This document shows, one piece after another, positions 49,758 through 59,759 of a DNA stretch of 64,000 nt. The notes beneath the pieces were generated by a model that ran no database searches, had not been told where the DNA came from, and saw only the letters and a list, made by a program, of their open reading frames with translations. This stretch comes from Candidatus Synoicihabitans palmerolidicus. Lineage in GTDB: Bacteria > Verrucomicrobiota > Verrucomicrobiia > Opitutales > Opitutaceae. A program made the translations under genes and the position numbers. Position 1 is the first letter of the stretch, and every line of letters starts with the position of its first letter. The stretch is from contig JAGGDC010000001.1 in NCBI GenBank assembly GCA_020809425.1, positions 682,001 to 746,000 of the forward strand, written 5' to 3'.

Positions 49758-51578
49758 ATGCCTGATATCCGTATTCTTTCCGACCGAGTTGCCAACCAGA
49801 TCGCCGCAGGCGAGGTCATTGAGCGTCCGGTGGCCGTGGTGAAGGAGCTGGTGGAAAACGCGCTGGATGCGGGGGCGACGCGGATCGAGGTGGAGTTTCG
49901 CCATGGCGGCCGGTCGTTAATGCGGATCGAGGACAACGGACACGGCATGACTCGGGACAACGCGTTGCTCTCCCTGGAGCGGCATGCCACCAGTAAGATC
50001 AATGAGGCGGTGGATTTGGATCAATTGGGCAGCTTTGGGTTTCGAGGAGAGGCCGTACCCTCGATTGCCAGTGTTTCAAAGTTCACGTTGCAGACGCGAG
50101 TCGAGGGGGAAGAACGCGGTACGGAAATCCTGGTGAACGGAGGCAAGATGGTGCATGTGCGGGAGTGCGGGCGCCCGGAGGGGACGCGCATGCAAGTGGA
50201 GCATTTGTTCAATTCGGTGCCCGCCCGGCGGAAGTTTTTGAAGCGGGATCAGACCGAGGCGGCGCACATCGTAGCGGGCGTGCGCCTGTACGCGTTGGCG
50301 AGTCCGGGAGTGGCGTTTACGCTGATCGATGACGGCCGGATGATTTTCAGATCGCCGGAGTGTCCGGCATTGGCGGATCGAGTGGGGGAAATATTTGGCA
50401 GGCAATTGACTGAGCAACTGGTGCCAATCACGGCGCAGGAAGGACGGATGAAGCTGGACGGATTGATCGGGAAACCCGGAGTGGGACGCTCGACCCGGCA
50501 CGAAATGATCGTGTTTGTGAATGGCCGTCCGGTGGATAACCGCACACTAAACTATGCGCTGATAGAGAGTTATCACGAGTCTCTGCCGAAGGGCCGGTAT
50601 CCCCCGGCGTTTTTGTTTTTCGACCTACCACCCCATGAAGTGGACGTGAATGTGCATCCCGCGAAGCGAGAGGTGCGGTTTCGCAGTGAGCCTCAGGTGA
50701 GGAGTTTTGTGATTCGAGCGGTGTTGGAGCGGCTGCGGGAGCTGCGAGGCGAAAGTGCGCCCCCGATCGAGCCGACCTCGCACTGGGAACCGTTGCCGGC
50801 ACCCGAATTGCGCCCCGTGAGCCCGGGCCCCCAGAGTGGCGGGAGCCGAGGGATGGAAGCGGGAGGGCAGCAGCCATCCCGACCCATGAGTACTGATTGT
50901 GGGCCGAGCAGGCTGCCAGCATTGGGAGCGCTGCGCCAACCCCCCGCGGCAGGCCCGGCGGTGGAGTCGGTGCGCACAGAGTCCACGGCCGCGGCGGGCA
51001 GCCACCGCAAGTGGCGGTATGTGGGCCTCGTTCACGGCATTTACGGCCTGTTCGAGACGACGGCAGGGATTGTGATGGTCCACCGGCGGGCGGCGCATGA
51101 GCGGGTGTGGTTTGAGCGTTTGCAGGCAGAATTCAAGGCGGGCGAAGTGGTGGGACAGCGCTTGTTGTTACCGGTGCCGGTGGAGTTGGATCCAGTGGCG
51201 GCGGCATTGTTGATGGATCGACTGAAGTTTTTGGAGGCGCACGGGTTCGAAGTGGGGGAGTTTGGGCGGAATTTCTTTCGGATAGAAGGCGTGCCCGCCT
51301 GGATGGAGCCCGCCGACGCGGAACCTTTTTTGCGCGATCTCCTCGGGGCGATGCGGGACGGACGATTGCCCGACGGGAATATGGACCTGGCGCGAGAGGA
51401 AATGGCGCGGCTGGCAGCGGTCAAGGCGGTGAGGTTGCCGGAACAAAGTGGAGAGGTGCACTGGCAATCATTGCTCACCCAACTGTTTGCGTGCCGAACG
51501 CCCTTCAGCAGTCCATCCGGGCGGCCCACGTTCGTCGAAATGTCTCACGGTGAGTTGGCTCGACGCTTCCAGAAGTGA
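49758..51578 (+). CDS. mutL: DNA mismatch repair protein MutL
   Basis: A 606-residue GHKL ATPase. N-terminal motifs are intact: IAAGEVIERPVAVVKELVENALDAGAT (motif I with catalytic Glu), IEDNGHGM (motif II), HATSKI, and GFRGEA (motif III). A low-complexity Pro/Gly/Ser linker spans about 335-425. The C-terminal dimerisation domain follows from about 430, with the usual DQHAAHER replaced by VHRRAAHERVWFE, so the endonuclease metal motif DQHA(x)2E(x)4E is not kept. MutL links mismatch recognition by MutS to repair. The gene is uninterrupted and carries an ATG 49758 start. Confidence 0.95.
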   Translation: MPDIRILSDRVANQIAAGEVIERPVAVVKELVENALDAGATRIEVEFRHGGRSLMRIEDNGHGMTRDNALLSLERHATSKINEAVDLDQLGSFGFRGEAVPSIASVSKFTLQTRVEGEERGTEILVNGGKMVHVRECGRPEGTRMQVEHLFNSVPARRKFLKRDQTEAAHIVAGVRLYALASPGVAFTLIDDGRMIFRSPECPALADRVGEIFGRQLTEQLVPITAQEGRMKLDGLIGKPGVGRSTRHEMIVFVNGRPVDNRTLNYALIESYHESLPKGRYPPAFLFFDLPPHEVDVNVHPAKREVRFRSEPQVRSFVIRAVLERLRELRGESAPPIEPTSHWEPLPAPELRPVSPGPQSGGSRGMEAGGQQPSRPMSTDCGPSRLPALGALRQPPAAGPAVESVRTESTAAAGSHRKWRYVGLVHGIYGLFETTAGIVMVHRRAAHERVWFERLQAEFKAGEVVGQRLLLPVPVELDPVAAALLMDRLKFLEAHGFEVGEFGRNFFRIEGVPAWMEPADAEPFLRDLLGAMRDGRLPDGNMDLAREEMARLAAVKAVRLPEQSGEVHWQSLLTQLFACRTPFSSPSGRPTFVEMSHGELARRFQK

Positions 51579-51718
51579 CGATGAGGTGACGGTCCGGAGC
51601 TGGATCGGTTCGAGGATGGATTATCGAGTCATACCTCTGAAAATAGGGAGTGACCCGGCGCTAGGGACTTGGCACCTTTCTCGCTCTACGGAGCCCTCCA
51701 CTTTCACGACATTTTCCC

Positions 51719-54253
51719 ATGCCTACACGTAAGTCTACCACTCAGAAGACCAAATCGGCCTCTGCCGCATCCAAGCCAAGCGCGGCAGTCCAACCGCATC
51801 GCCGTGCGTCGGATGATCCGATATTTGCGATGAAGGAATCCATCCTTCGTCATTTAAATTACTCCCAGGCCCGGGACGTGGGTACGGCGACCTCGCGGGA
51901 TTGGTTGCTGGCCACCTCGATGGCGGTGCGGGACCGGATTCTGGACCGTTTGATCAAGACGCAGTCCACGCACAACGACCAGAACGTGCGCCGCCTGTAT
52001 TACTTATCCTTGGAGTATTTGATGGGGCGGCTGTTGATCAGCAACCTGCACAATTCCGGTGTTTATGAGGAGACGCGTCGGGCGTTGGATCAATTGGGCG
52101 TGGAGTGGGAAGGGGTGCGCCGCGCCGAGGACGACATGGGGTTGGGCAATGGTGGGTTGGGTCGATTGGCGGCGTGTTTTCTGGACTCGTTGGCAACCCT
52201 GGATCTGCCGGCGATCGGCTATGGCATCAATTACGAGTTCGGGTTGTTCCGGCAGGCGTTTGAGAACGGCCACCAAGTGGAGCATCCCGACAGTTGGATG
52301 ATGTACGGCACGCCGTGGGAGATGATGCATCCCGAGTATTCGCAGGAAGTGAACATCTACGGTTCGGTGGAGAATGTCTTTGATGACAATGGGAACTACC
52401 GACCGGTATGGAAGAACACCCATACATTGATTGGAGTACCGTATGACATTCCGATCCCGGGGTATGGCACGGAGACGGTGAATATTCTCCGCCTGTGGAC
52501 CTCACGGGCGACTGAGCCCTTGGATTTGAACGCGTTCAACGAAGGGGGTTACGTCGAGGCGGTGCGGGCGAAAGCGACCAGTGAGACGATCTCGAAGGTG
52601 CTTTACCCGAACGACAAGACGGAGAACGGCAAGGAGCTGCGATTGGTGCAGCAGTACTTCTTCGTGGCCTGTTCGTTGAAGGACATCATCCGCCGTCACC
52701 TGCGGGTGGAGGGCAACAATTGGGACAACTGTGCGGACAAGGTGGCGGTGCAATTGAATGACACGCATCCGGCGATCGCGGTGGCGGAATTGATGCGTAT
52801 TTTGTTGGATGAAGAAGGGATGGGCTGGAGCGAGGCCTGGGGCATCGTGAACAAGACTTTCTCCTATACGAATCACACCCTGCTCCCGGAAGCATTGGAG
52901 AAGTGGAGCGTACCATTGTTTCAACGTGTATTGCCTCGGCACCTACAAATCATGTTTGAGATCAACCGCCGTCATTTGGAAGAGGTGGCGGCGAAGTGGC
53001 CCGGTGACGTGAGCAAACTGCGCGTGTGTTCTCTGATCGAAGAAGGAGGCGAAAAGCAATTGCGCATGGCGCATTTATCGGTGGTCGGGTCGCACGCCGT
53101 CAACGGAGTGGCCGCCTTGCATACGGAGCTGCTGAAGAAGGATTTGTTTCCGGAATTCGACGCGATATTTCCGGGTAAATTCCGCAACAAGACGAACGGC
53201 ATCACGCCGCGACGCTGGTTGGTGGATTGCAACCCGTTGCTTTCGTCCCTGATCACCAAGACTCTCGGCCACGACGATTGGCCGCGCGATTTGGACCTGT
53301 TGCAGGGGCTGACCAAATACGCGAAAAAGTCGGCGTTTCAGAAGGAGTTCATGGCGATCAAGCGGGAGAACAAAATTCGGCTGGCGGCGCTCATCAAAGA
53401 GTTGTGCGACGTGGTGGTGTCACCGGATGCGTTGTTCGACGTGCAGATCAAACGTTTGCACGAATACAAGCGGCAGCATCTGAACTTGCTGCATATCGTG
53501 GCGTTGTATCGCCGGTTGGTGCAGAATCCCGAGTTGGACGTCGGGCCACGGGTCTTCGTTTTTGCGGCCAAGGCGGCGCCGGGCTATGATCTGGCGAAGA
53601 ACATCATCCGGGCGATCAACGTGATCGGCGACCGGATCAATAACGATAAACGGATTCAGGATAAGTTGAAGGTGGTGTTTCTCCCGAACTACCGGGTTTC
53701 GATGGCGGAGCGAATAATTCCGGCGTCCGATTTGTCGGAGCAGATTTCGACGGCGGGTAAGGAAGCCTCGGGCACGGGCAACATGAAACTCGCGCTGAAC
53801 GGCTCGTTGACCATCGGCACGCTTGATGGTGCCAACGTGGAGATCAAGGAGGAGGTCGGTGACGATAATATCTTCATCTTCGGCATGACGGTGGAAGACG
53901 TGGTGGCGCGTCAGAAGGCCGGTTACCGTCCCTACGATCATTACTATGCGGACGAAGAGCTTAGGGCGGTGCTGGACTGGATTGGTTCCGATTACTTCAC
54001 GCCGGGTGAACACCAAGCGTTTGCCCCGCTTTATTACAGTCTATTGGATGGTGGGGATCCATTCATGGTGTTGGCCGACTTCCGCGCTTACAGCGATGCT
54101 CAGTTGGAAGTGGACAAGGCGTACCGGGACACGGCGCGTTGGGCGAAGATGGCGATCATGAACACGGCTCGCGTGGGCAAGTTCTCCAGTGATCGCACGA
54201 TTCGTGAATACGCGGAGGATATCTGGAATCTGTCGCCTGTGCCGGTGCAGTGA
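51719..54253 (+). CDS. glgP: Glycogen/starch phosphorylase (GT35)
   Basis: An 844-residue enzyme with a 30-residue Lys/Ser-rich N-terminal tail, then the GT35 fold. Landmarks are [71 protein letters not shown], and the PLP site [28 protein letters not shown] with the Schiff-base Lys. It releases glucose-1-phosphate from alpha-1,4-glucans in the cytoplasm. It is the longest intact gene of the window. It stands alone between mutL and a broken YdbH-like gene, with no other glycogen gene nearby. Confidence 0.97.
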   Translation: MPTRKSTTQKTKSASAASKPSAAVQPHRRASDDPIFAMKESILRHLNYSQARDVGTATSRDWLLATSMAVRDRILDRLIKTQSTHNDQNVRRLYYLSLEYLMGRLLISNLHNSGVYEETRRALDQLGVEWEGVRRAEDDMGLGNGGLGRLAACFLDSLATLDLPAIGYGINYEFGLFRQAFENGHQVEHPDSWMMYGTPWEMMHPEYSQEVNIYGSVENVFDDNGNYRPVWKNTHTLIGVPYDIPIPGYGTETVNILRLWTSRATEPLDLNAFNEGGYVEAVRAKATSETISKVLYPNDKTENGKELRLVQQYFFVACSLKDIIRRHLRVEGNNWDNCADKVAVQLNDTHPAIAVAELMRILLDEEGMGWSEAWGIVNKTFSYTNHTLLPEALEKWSVPLFQRVLPRHLQIMFEINRRHLEEVAAKWPGDVSKLRVCSLIEEGGEKQLRMAHLSVVGSHAVNGVAALHTELLKKDLFPEFDAIFPGKFRNKTNGITPRRWLVDCNPLLSSLITKTLGHDDWPRDLDLLQGLTKYAKKSAFQKEFMAIKRENKIRLAALIKELCDVVVSPDALFDVQIKRLHEYKRQHLNLLHIVALYRRLVQNPELDVGPRVFVFAAKAAPGYDLAKNIIRAINVIGDRINNDKRIQDKLKVVFLPNYRVSMAERIIPASDLSEQISTAGKEASGTGNMKLALNGSLTIGTLDGANVEIKEEVGDDNIFIFGMTVEDVVARQKAGYRPYDHYYADEELRAVLDWIGSDYFTPGEHQAFAPLYYSLLDGGDPFMVLADFRAYSDAQLEVDKAYRDTARWAKMAIMNTARVGKFSSDRTIREYAEDIWNLSPVPVQ

Positions 54254-54329
54254 TCGAAGCGACAGGCGAGTTGCCCCCAACAGTTCAGCTCGCCGAAACT
54301 CCCACCCTGGGGCACGGTCCACATTGTCC

Positions 54330-55614
54330 ATGTTCCATTTCGATCCACCGTTTTGCCCTCGTCTTGACCGCTTAGGTGGTCGGGCGAGGCGATGGTGGAT
54401 ATGGGGGTGGTTTGGGTTGGCCGTCACGCTCCTGCCAGCCGCCGGATGGAAGGTTACGGGATCGTGGACGGGGGGACGTGCAACTTGATCCCAGATGGGA
54501 CAAAATTCACTGGCAAGTGACGGTCGATACGAAGCTGGGGACGCCTGGCGGGAGCGAAATGGAGGTGCTGGGCGTGGCGAGCTTGCCGAGTGGAGAGGTG
54601 AGAGTCGAGGCACAGCAAACGGCCGGTCAGAGCGCGTGGCACTGGAAGATCCCGGGGCAGACCATGAAGGGCGAGGAGCTGAAGAGAATGTTGGACCAGT
54701 TGGAGGAAGTCGGCCGGGCGTGGAGCGTAGCGGGTGAAGTGGAATTGCAGGGCGAAGGAAAATGGGAAAACGATGAGGTCAGCGGGGAAGTGCGGATGAA
54801 ATGGCAAGCTCCGGAAATCCGGGGACTGGACGGAGGGCTGGCAGTGCTGCAAGTGCGGGCGGAGGAGGTGGCGGAGATCGCGGAAACAGCGTTGGGGCGA
54901 GTGAATGTGTCGTTGGAGTGGGAGGGAATGGACATGGGAGGATTCCAGACCGAGGCCGGGCGAGTGGAGGCGCATCGGGACCGGGGGGCCGCGATCTGGA
55001 AAATTGAGGCGGGGGAAGTCGCCGTTTGGGGCGGAACCGTGAAATTGCGGGAATTGGAGTATGACCCGGAAGCCAGGGCTGTTCCGCTCGAGTTTGCGTT
55101 GGACGAGTTGGCGGCGCAGGAAATGGCGAAATTTATTCCAGAGTCTCTGACGAGTGCCTCGGGTCGGGTCAGTGGCAACGTGGCCTTGGAGTGGACGCCC
55201 ACGGGAGGGGTGGAAGTCAAGGCGGGACGACTGGGTTTGACGGTGACGGAGTCCTCGCAAGTTCTGTTGGCACCGCAACCCGGGTTATTCTCGCACCGGG
55301 TGCCGGCGAAAATCGAAACGCTGCCCCGTTGGTTGGGCCCGATCGCCCGATGGATGGCAGTGGTGAATCCGGCTCGAGCTGAGTTGGAGGGGATCGAGCA
55401 GGGCCAACGATGGATGCAAGTCGAGACCTTGACGGTGGATTTGCGGCCGGATGGTCCGGCCGGAGGACGTACGGCCGAACTGCGATTGGTGGCTCATCCG
55501 GAAGGGGCCGGGTTGGTGGAGCGGATTGATTTTACGGTCAATGTGACGGGGCCGTGGCAGGAGTTGATTCAACTGGGCTTGGACAAGCGAAGCAGTATGC
55601 AGGTGGGTCCGTGA
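54330..55614 (+). pseudogene. YdbH-like intermembrane transport (AsmA-type) protein, N-terminal frameshift, short
   Basis: ATG 54330 starts MFHFDPPFCPRL and a membrane segment (WWIWGWFGLAVTLLPAAGW). The frame is lost near 54475. From there DVQLDPRWDKIHWQVTVDTKLGTP is open to 55614 and shows long alternating beta-strands, for example WHWKIPGQTMKGEELKRMLDQL and LRLVAHPEGAGLVERIDFTVNVTGPWQELIQLGLD, like the C-terminal half of YdbH/dicarboxylate-transport-domain proteins that bridge the periplasm for phospholipid movement. Such proteins are usually longer, so an internal deletion is possible. Family assignment is moderate. Confidence 0.6.
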
Positions 55615-55622
55615 AGATTGGG

Positions 55623-55925
55623 CATGGTCTTTTGTTTTAGGAATGGGAGGAGAGGGCGCGCAGGGAGATATGCGTGGAATGTTGGCAGGATTCGAAGACG
55701 TGCGGCAGGGGCCGCTCGGGCCAGTGTTGGGCGCAGACGCGCAGCAGGACGCTGCGCAAGAGGGCGAGGTTGGCCAGGGGGCGTTGACGTTGCGGGTACG
55801 CGAGTGGTCTTCGCGCCAGCAGGCGTCGCGGCGCCAGTGGTTGCGGATCTCCACTCCGCCCCAGTGCCCGCGGATCAAGGCGAGCATTTGCGCAGGGCTG
55901 CGTTCTGCGGGTGCCAGGCTGCTAA
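55623..55925 (-). mobile_element. ISAs1-family fragment C
   Basis: The outermost 300 bp of the ISAs1 element (catggtcttttgttttagg onward; minus strand encodes SPAQMLALIRGHWGGVEIRNHWRRDACW in part). It carries a 2-bp insertion relative to copies A and B and ends abruptly at ccaggctgc where IS3 copy 1 begins. It is a relic. Confidence 0.82.
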
Positions 55926-55979
55926 TGGAGGGGTGCAGGGGAGGAAGCTCGGCTTCCTCCCCGTTCCGGATAGCCGCCG

Positions 55980-56848
55980 TCAGGCGGCGGCTTGGTCGAG
56001 TTGTGCGTGGTAGACCTCGGATGGTGTTTGGCGGCCGTGGGCGGAGTGCGGTCGTCGGTCGTTGTAGCACAGCAAGTAGGTCTCCAAGTTGGCATGGGCC
56101 TCGACTATCGTCTCATAGCGTTTCAGATAGACTTCCTCGTATTTGACGCTGCGCCACAGGCGTTCGACCAAGACATGGGCCAAACACCGTCCTTTGCCGT
56201 CCATCGACAGTCGCACGCCGGCGGCCAACAATGGTTGGGTGAACGCGGCGCTGGTAAACTGGCAGCCTTGGTCAGTGTTGAAGATCTCCGGCTTGCCGTA
56301 AATCGCCATCGCGCGCTGCACCGCTCGCACGCAAAACGACGCATCGAGCGTGTTGGACAGTGCCCATGCGAGCACCATCCGCGAGTGCCAGTCGATCACC
56401 GCACACAGGTAAACGAAGCCACCGCACACCGAGATGTAGGTGATATCTGTTGCCCATACTTGATTCGACCTTTCAACCTTCAGCGTTCGCAGCAGATACG
56501 GGTAGATCTGATGAGAGGCCGCTTTCTTCGACAGACTCGGTTTTTGATTGATCGCCGTGAGTCCCATTAATCGCATCAATCGTCGCACCCGTTTACGGTT
56601 CACCACGTGTCCTTCGCGTTGCAACCAACGGGTCATTTGGCGGCTACCAAAGAACGGTGACTCGAGGTAGATCTCGTCGATCTGTTTCATCAACGCCAGG
56701 TCCGCTTCCTTCGGTGGCTTCGGGTGGTGGTAGTAGGTTGAGCGTGGCGGCTCCAACAGTTCGCACTGCCGGGCCACACTCAGCTTCGGATGCTCGGTTT
56801 CGATCATGCTGCGGCGCTCCTTACTCCCCACATGCGCCAACTTTTTTT
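55980..56848 (-). CDS. IS3 OrfB transposase (integrase core), made by -1 frameshift
   Basis: From the slippery site the -1 frame reads KLAHVGSKERRSMIETEHPKLSVARQCELLE, PPRSTYYHHPK, then the rve core: VWATDITYISVCGGFVYL (Asp), KPEIFNTDQGCQFTSAAF (Asp) and VLVERLWRSVKYEEVYLK (Glu), ending HAQLDQAAA. The open frame extends upstream to 56990. All catalytic residues are present in one frame, so an active OrfAB is possible. It is one of the few undamaged transposases in the window. Confidence 0.85.
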
Positions 56849-57118
56849 GAGCCACTCGAGCTCCATCTGCAGCTGCCCGATCCGCGCATACAGTTCCTTC
56901 TCTTTGCGATTCCGCTCGATCTCGTCGCGCACCTGCGCCGAGGGCTTCGCGAAGCCCTCCGGCAACCGCTCGGACACCTCCTTCTTCCACTGACTCACTT
57001 GCACTGGATGCACCTCGTGACGCTGCGCGATTACGTGGATCGGCTCGATTCCCTTGAGGGCTTCGAGCCCTACTTTCGCTTTGAACTCGGCACTGAAGGC
57101 ACGTCGTTGCTTCGACAT
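56804..57118 (-). CDS. IS3 OrfA (helix-turn-helix transposase subunit)
   Basis: A 104-residue protein, MSKQRRAFSAEFKAKVGLEAL, with a helix-turn-helix (VIAQRHEVHPVQVSQWKKEV) and a leucine-rich helix (LYARIGQLQMELEWLKKSW). This is the standard IS3 OrfA that binds the element ends. The A7 run at 56842-56848 (minus strand CTC AAA AAA AGT) is a classical -1 slippage site that would fuse it to OrfB. Confidence 0.87.
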   Translation of the reverse strand: MSKQRRAFSAEFKAKVGLEALKGIEPIHVIAQRHEVHPVQVSQWKKEVSERLPEGFAKPSAQVRDEIERNRKEKELYARIGQLQMELEWLKKSWRMWGVRSAAA

Positions 57119-57176
57119 ATTGGACTCCTTTGGGATTTAATCATCCCTCCTGTCCAACTTCATGGGTCCACCTCAA

Positions 57177-57595
57177 AGTCTCAGCCCCGAGTCGGGTGTG
57201 CCCGGCAGTTGCAGATGCCTCTTTGGTGGCCGTGGGCGATCCAAACGATGGCGGGCAGGCCAAGTCTTCCGTTGTTAGGCGATTTTTTGAATCTTTGAGG
57301 GTTGGAGATGGACGGCTCCGACAGAAAGAGTGGTCGCGTTTTCCGACTTGTGGTCGCGACGCCAACGGAGATCACGGCGGTGACGGCCTTGGGCAAATCG
57401 CACGGCTCATGCCGCCGGATCAAATTTTGATTCCACGAATGACGAACATTCTGAGGCACGAAAGCAGACATCCGTGATATCTTACGCAGCAGCAATATTT
57501 ACTGCAAGTTGTAATCTTCAGAAAATCAAGAAATTTAACGAAAAATAAGTAATTATAACTACCGATCACACGATCATGGGAGAGGAAATCTCTTA
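57177..57595. other. Intergenic region without recognisable gene
   Basis: No convincing coding frame. A plus-strand frame from the IS end reads PLWWPWAIQTMAGRPSLP and a minus-strand frame holds SNPQRFKKSPNNGRLGLPAIV, but neither matches a family I know. The last 100 bp before the FKBP stop codon are A+T-rich. It may be a decayed gene. Confidence 0.45.
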
Positions 57596-58141
57596 CTATT
57601 GTTTCCGGGTGATCCCAGTTAGGTTCACCTCAAAAATTAGTGTTATCTTTCCTGGAATATGGCCCTTGATGCCGTTTTCGCCGTAGCCCAACCAATACGG
57701 TACAATGAGAGTGCGGCGTTCGCCGACGCTCATGTCCATAACGGCCTCGTCCCAGCCTGGAATCACGCGGGCGAGACCTGCAGGGAATTGGTAGGGACCT
57801 TCATTTTTGTAGCTGTCATCGAGCGGTGTCCCGTCGATGAAGGCGCTTCGGTATTCCACGCTGACGACGTCGCCGCGTTGGGGTTTGGTGAGACCGTTAC
57901 CAGGTGTGGTGACGAGATAGCGCAGCCCGGTGGAAGTGATGGAGGCGTTGGGATAATGTTGGCTGACAAATGCTTCGTCGGCCGGAGCGAGAACCATCAT
58001 GTGCATGGCTTCACGCATGGCGCTGTTGATCGGCATGCCCGGATTATCACGGGCAAATATCCCGGAGCGAGTGATCAGGGCGATGGTGAGGAGGGCGAGT
58101 CCGAACAAAGCCGGAACGAGGAGGGAGCGAAGCGCACGCAT
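57596..58141 (-). CDS. FKBP-type peptidyl-prolyl cis-trans isomerase, membrane-anchored
   Basis: From ATG 58141 a 181-residue protein: N-terminal hydrophobic anchor or signal (LRSLLVPALFGLALLTIALI), a short linker (MREAMHMMVLAPADEAFVSQHY), then the FKBP domain with RGDVVSVEYRSAFIDGTPLDDS, ARVIPGWDEAVMDMSVGERRTLIVPYWLGYGENGI and a final LIFEVNLTGI. It speeds proline isomerisation during folding in the periplasm. The upstream ATG 58213 gives a longer leader but less typical spacing. IS3 copy 2 starts 85 bp upstream of the start and may have taken over the promoter region. Confidence 0.88.
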   Translation of the reverse strand: MRALRSLLVPALFGLALLTIALITRSGIFARDNPGMPINSAMREAMHMMVLAPADEAFVSQHYPNASITSTGLRYLVTTPGNGLTKPQRGDVVSVEYRSAFIDGTPLDDSYKNEGPYQFPAGLARVIPGWDEAVMDMSVGERRTLIVPYWLGYGENGIKGHIPGKITLIFEVNLTGITRKQ

Positions 58142-58226
58142 GAGTGAGGGGGACCCCGTCGGTTGGACAGGTCGGGCGGATTTATAGTTATGGTTTCTGG
58201 TTTTTCTGACCAAGAATAAAAGATAA

Positions 58227-59476
58227 TGGAGGGGAGCAGGGGAGGAAGCGCGGCTTCCTCCCCGCTTGGATAGCCGCCGTCAGGCGGCGGCTTGGTCGAG
58301 TTGTGCGTGGTAGACCTCGGATGGTGTTTGGCGGCCGTGGGCGGAGTGCGGTCGTCGGTCATTGTAGAACAGCAAGTAGGTCTCCAAGTTGGCATGGGCC
58401 TCGACCATCGTCTCATAGCGTTTCAGATAGACTTCCTCGTATTTGACCCTGCGCCACAGGCGTTCGACCAAGACATTGTCCAAGCACCGTCCTTTGCCGT
58501 CCATCGACAGTCGCACGCCGGCGGCCAACAATGGCTGGGTGAACTCGGCGCTGGTAAACTGGCTGCCTTGGTCGGTGTTGAAGATCTCCGGCTTGCCGTA
58601 AATCGCCATCGCGCGCTGCACCGCTCGCAAAACGACGCATCGAGCGTGTTGGATAGTTCCCATGCGAGCACCATCCGCGAGTGCCAGTCGATCACCGCAC
58701 ACAGGTAAACGAAGCCACCGCACACCGGGATGTAGGTGATATCTGTTGCCCACCCTTGATTCGACCTTTCAACCTTCAGCGTTCGCAGCAGATACGGGTA
58801 GATCTGATGAGAGGCCGCTTTCTTCGACAGACTCGGTTTTTGATAGATCGCCGTGAGTCCCATTAATCGCATCAATCGTCGCACCCGTTTACCGTTCACC
58901 ACGTGTCCTTCGCGTTGCAACCAACGGGTCATTTGGCGGCTACCAAAGAACGGTGACTCGAGGTAGATCTCGTCGATCTGTTTCATCAACGCCAGGTCCG
59001 CTTCCTTCGGTGGCTTCGGGTGGTGGTAGTAGGTTGAGCGTGGCAGCTCCAACAGTTCGCACTGCCGGGCCACACTCAGCTTCGGATGCTCGGTTTCGCT
59101 CATGCTGCGGCGCTCTTTACTCTCCAAATGGGCCAACTTTTTTTGAGCCACTCGAGCTCCATCTGCAGCTGCCCGATCCGCGCATACAGTTCCTTCTCTT
59201 TCTTTGCGATTCCGCTCGATCTCGTCGCGCACCTGCGCCGAGGGCTTCGCGAAGACCTCCGGCAACCGCTCGGACACCTCCTTCTTCCACTGACTCACTT
59301 GCACCGGATGCACCTCGTGACGCTGCGCGATTACGTGGATCGGCTCGATTCCCTTGAGGGCTTCGAGCCCTACTTTCGCTTTGAACTCGGCACTGAAGGC
59401 ACGTCGTTTCTTCGACATATTGGACTCCTTTGGGATTTAATCATCCCTCCTGTCCAACTTCATGGGGCCACCTCAG
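58227..59476 (-). mobile_element. IS3-family element copy 2
   Basis: About 96% identical by eye to copy 1 (55926-57176), with the same ends (ataatggagggg on the left, ccacctcag on the right). It differs by several substitutions and two 4-bp indels in the transposase. Its left end lies 85 bp upstream of the FKBP start. The sequence to the right leads into the IS30 element. Confidence 0.82.
58280..59418 (-). pseudogene. IS3 transposase copy 2, broken by 4-bp indels
   Basis: OrfA starts MSKKRRAFSAEFKAKVGLEAL at 59418. A 4-bp duplication (cttt/cttt at 59198-59205), absent from copy 1, fuses OrfA directly to the OrfB frame without slippage. OrfB then reads well to DASFCE. There a 4-bp deletion near 58629 (gctcgcaaaac against gctcgcacgcaaaac in copy 1) shifts it out of frame. 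The second Asp and the Glu (NTDQGSQF, VLVERLWRRV) are encoded in the remaining frame, 58600-58280. It is therefore inactive. Confidence 0.87.
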
Positions 59477-59660
59477 AGTGGGGAGGATGGATCGGAACAA
59501 GCCGCAGTCCAAAACTGAGTGCACAGGCAGAGAGGGAGTGGTTCCCTTTCTCCTAATGCACTATAATGAATACTATACGTTTGATATTGGGATTGATGAT
59601 TGGCGGGATTGAGGTTGCGGCAGGCCGCAGGAAGGGAGCGGTGAGCAGCTATACACAAGC

Positions 59661-59712
59661 CAGAGAGAGGACGACCGGGCCCGGCAAGCCGGGCCCGGTC
59701 GTCCTCTCTCTG
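59661..59712. repeat. Perfect inverted repeat, 25-bp arms
   Basis: CAGAGAGAGGACGACCGGGC continues to CCGGC, a 2-base AA centre, then the exact reverse complement. The stem is G+C-rich and followed by tgggaaaaac. It lies 48 bp upstream of the IS30 transposase start region. It could block read-in transcription or translation, as known for several IS elements, or be a separately inserted palindrome. Confidence 0.85.
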
Positions 59713-59759
59713 GGAAAAACTCCGCGCTGGCGTCGTGGGCGCAGAGCGGAGGATTTGGA

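Larger units (their letters stand above)
55926..57176 (-). mobile_element. IS3-family element copy 1, apparently intact
   Basis: About 1250 bp; on the minus strand it starts TGAGGTGGACCCATGAAGTT and ends near ctcca on the complement of 55926. It encodes OrfA and OrfB with a slippery A7 stretch between them and carries all DDE residues. It is inserted in or next to the ISAs1 fragment C. Exact ends are approximate, as inferred by comparison with copy 2 at 58227-59476. Confidence 0.82.
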
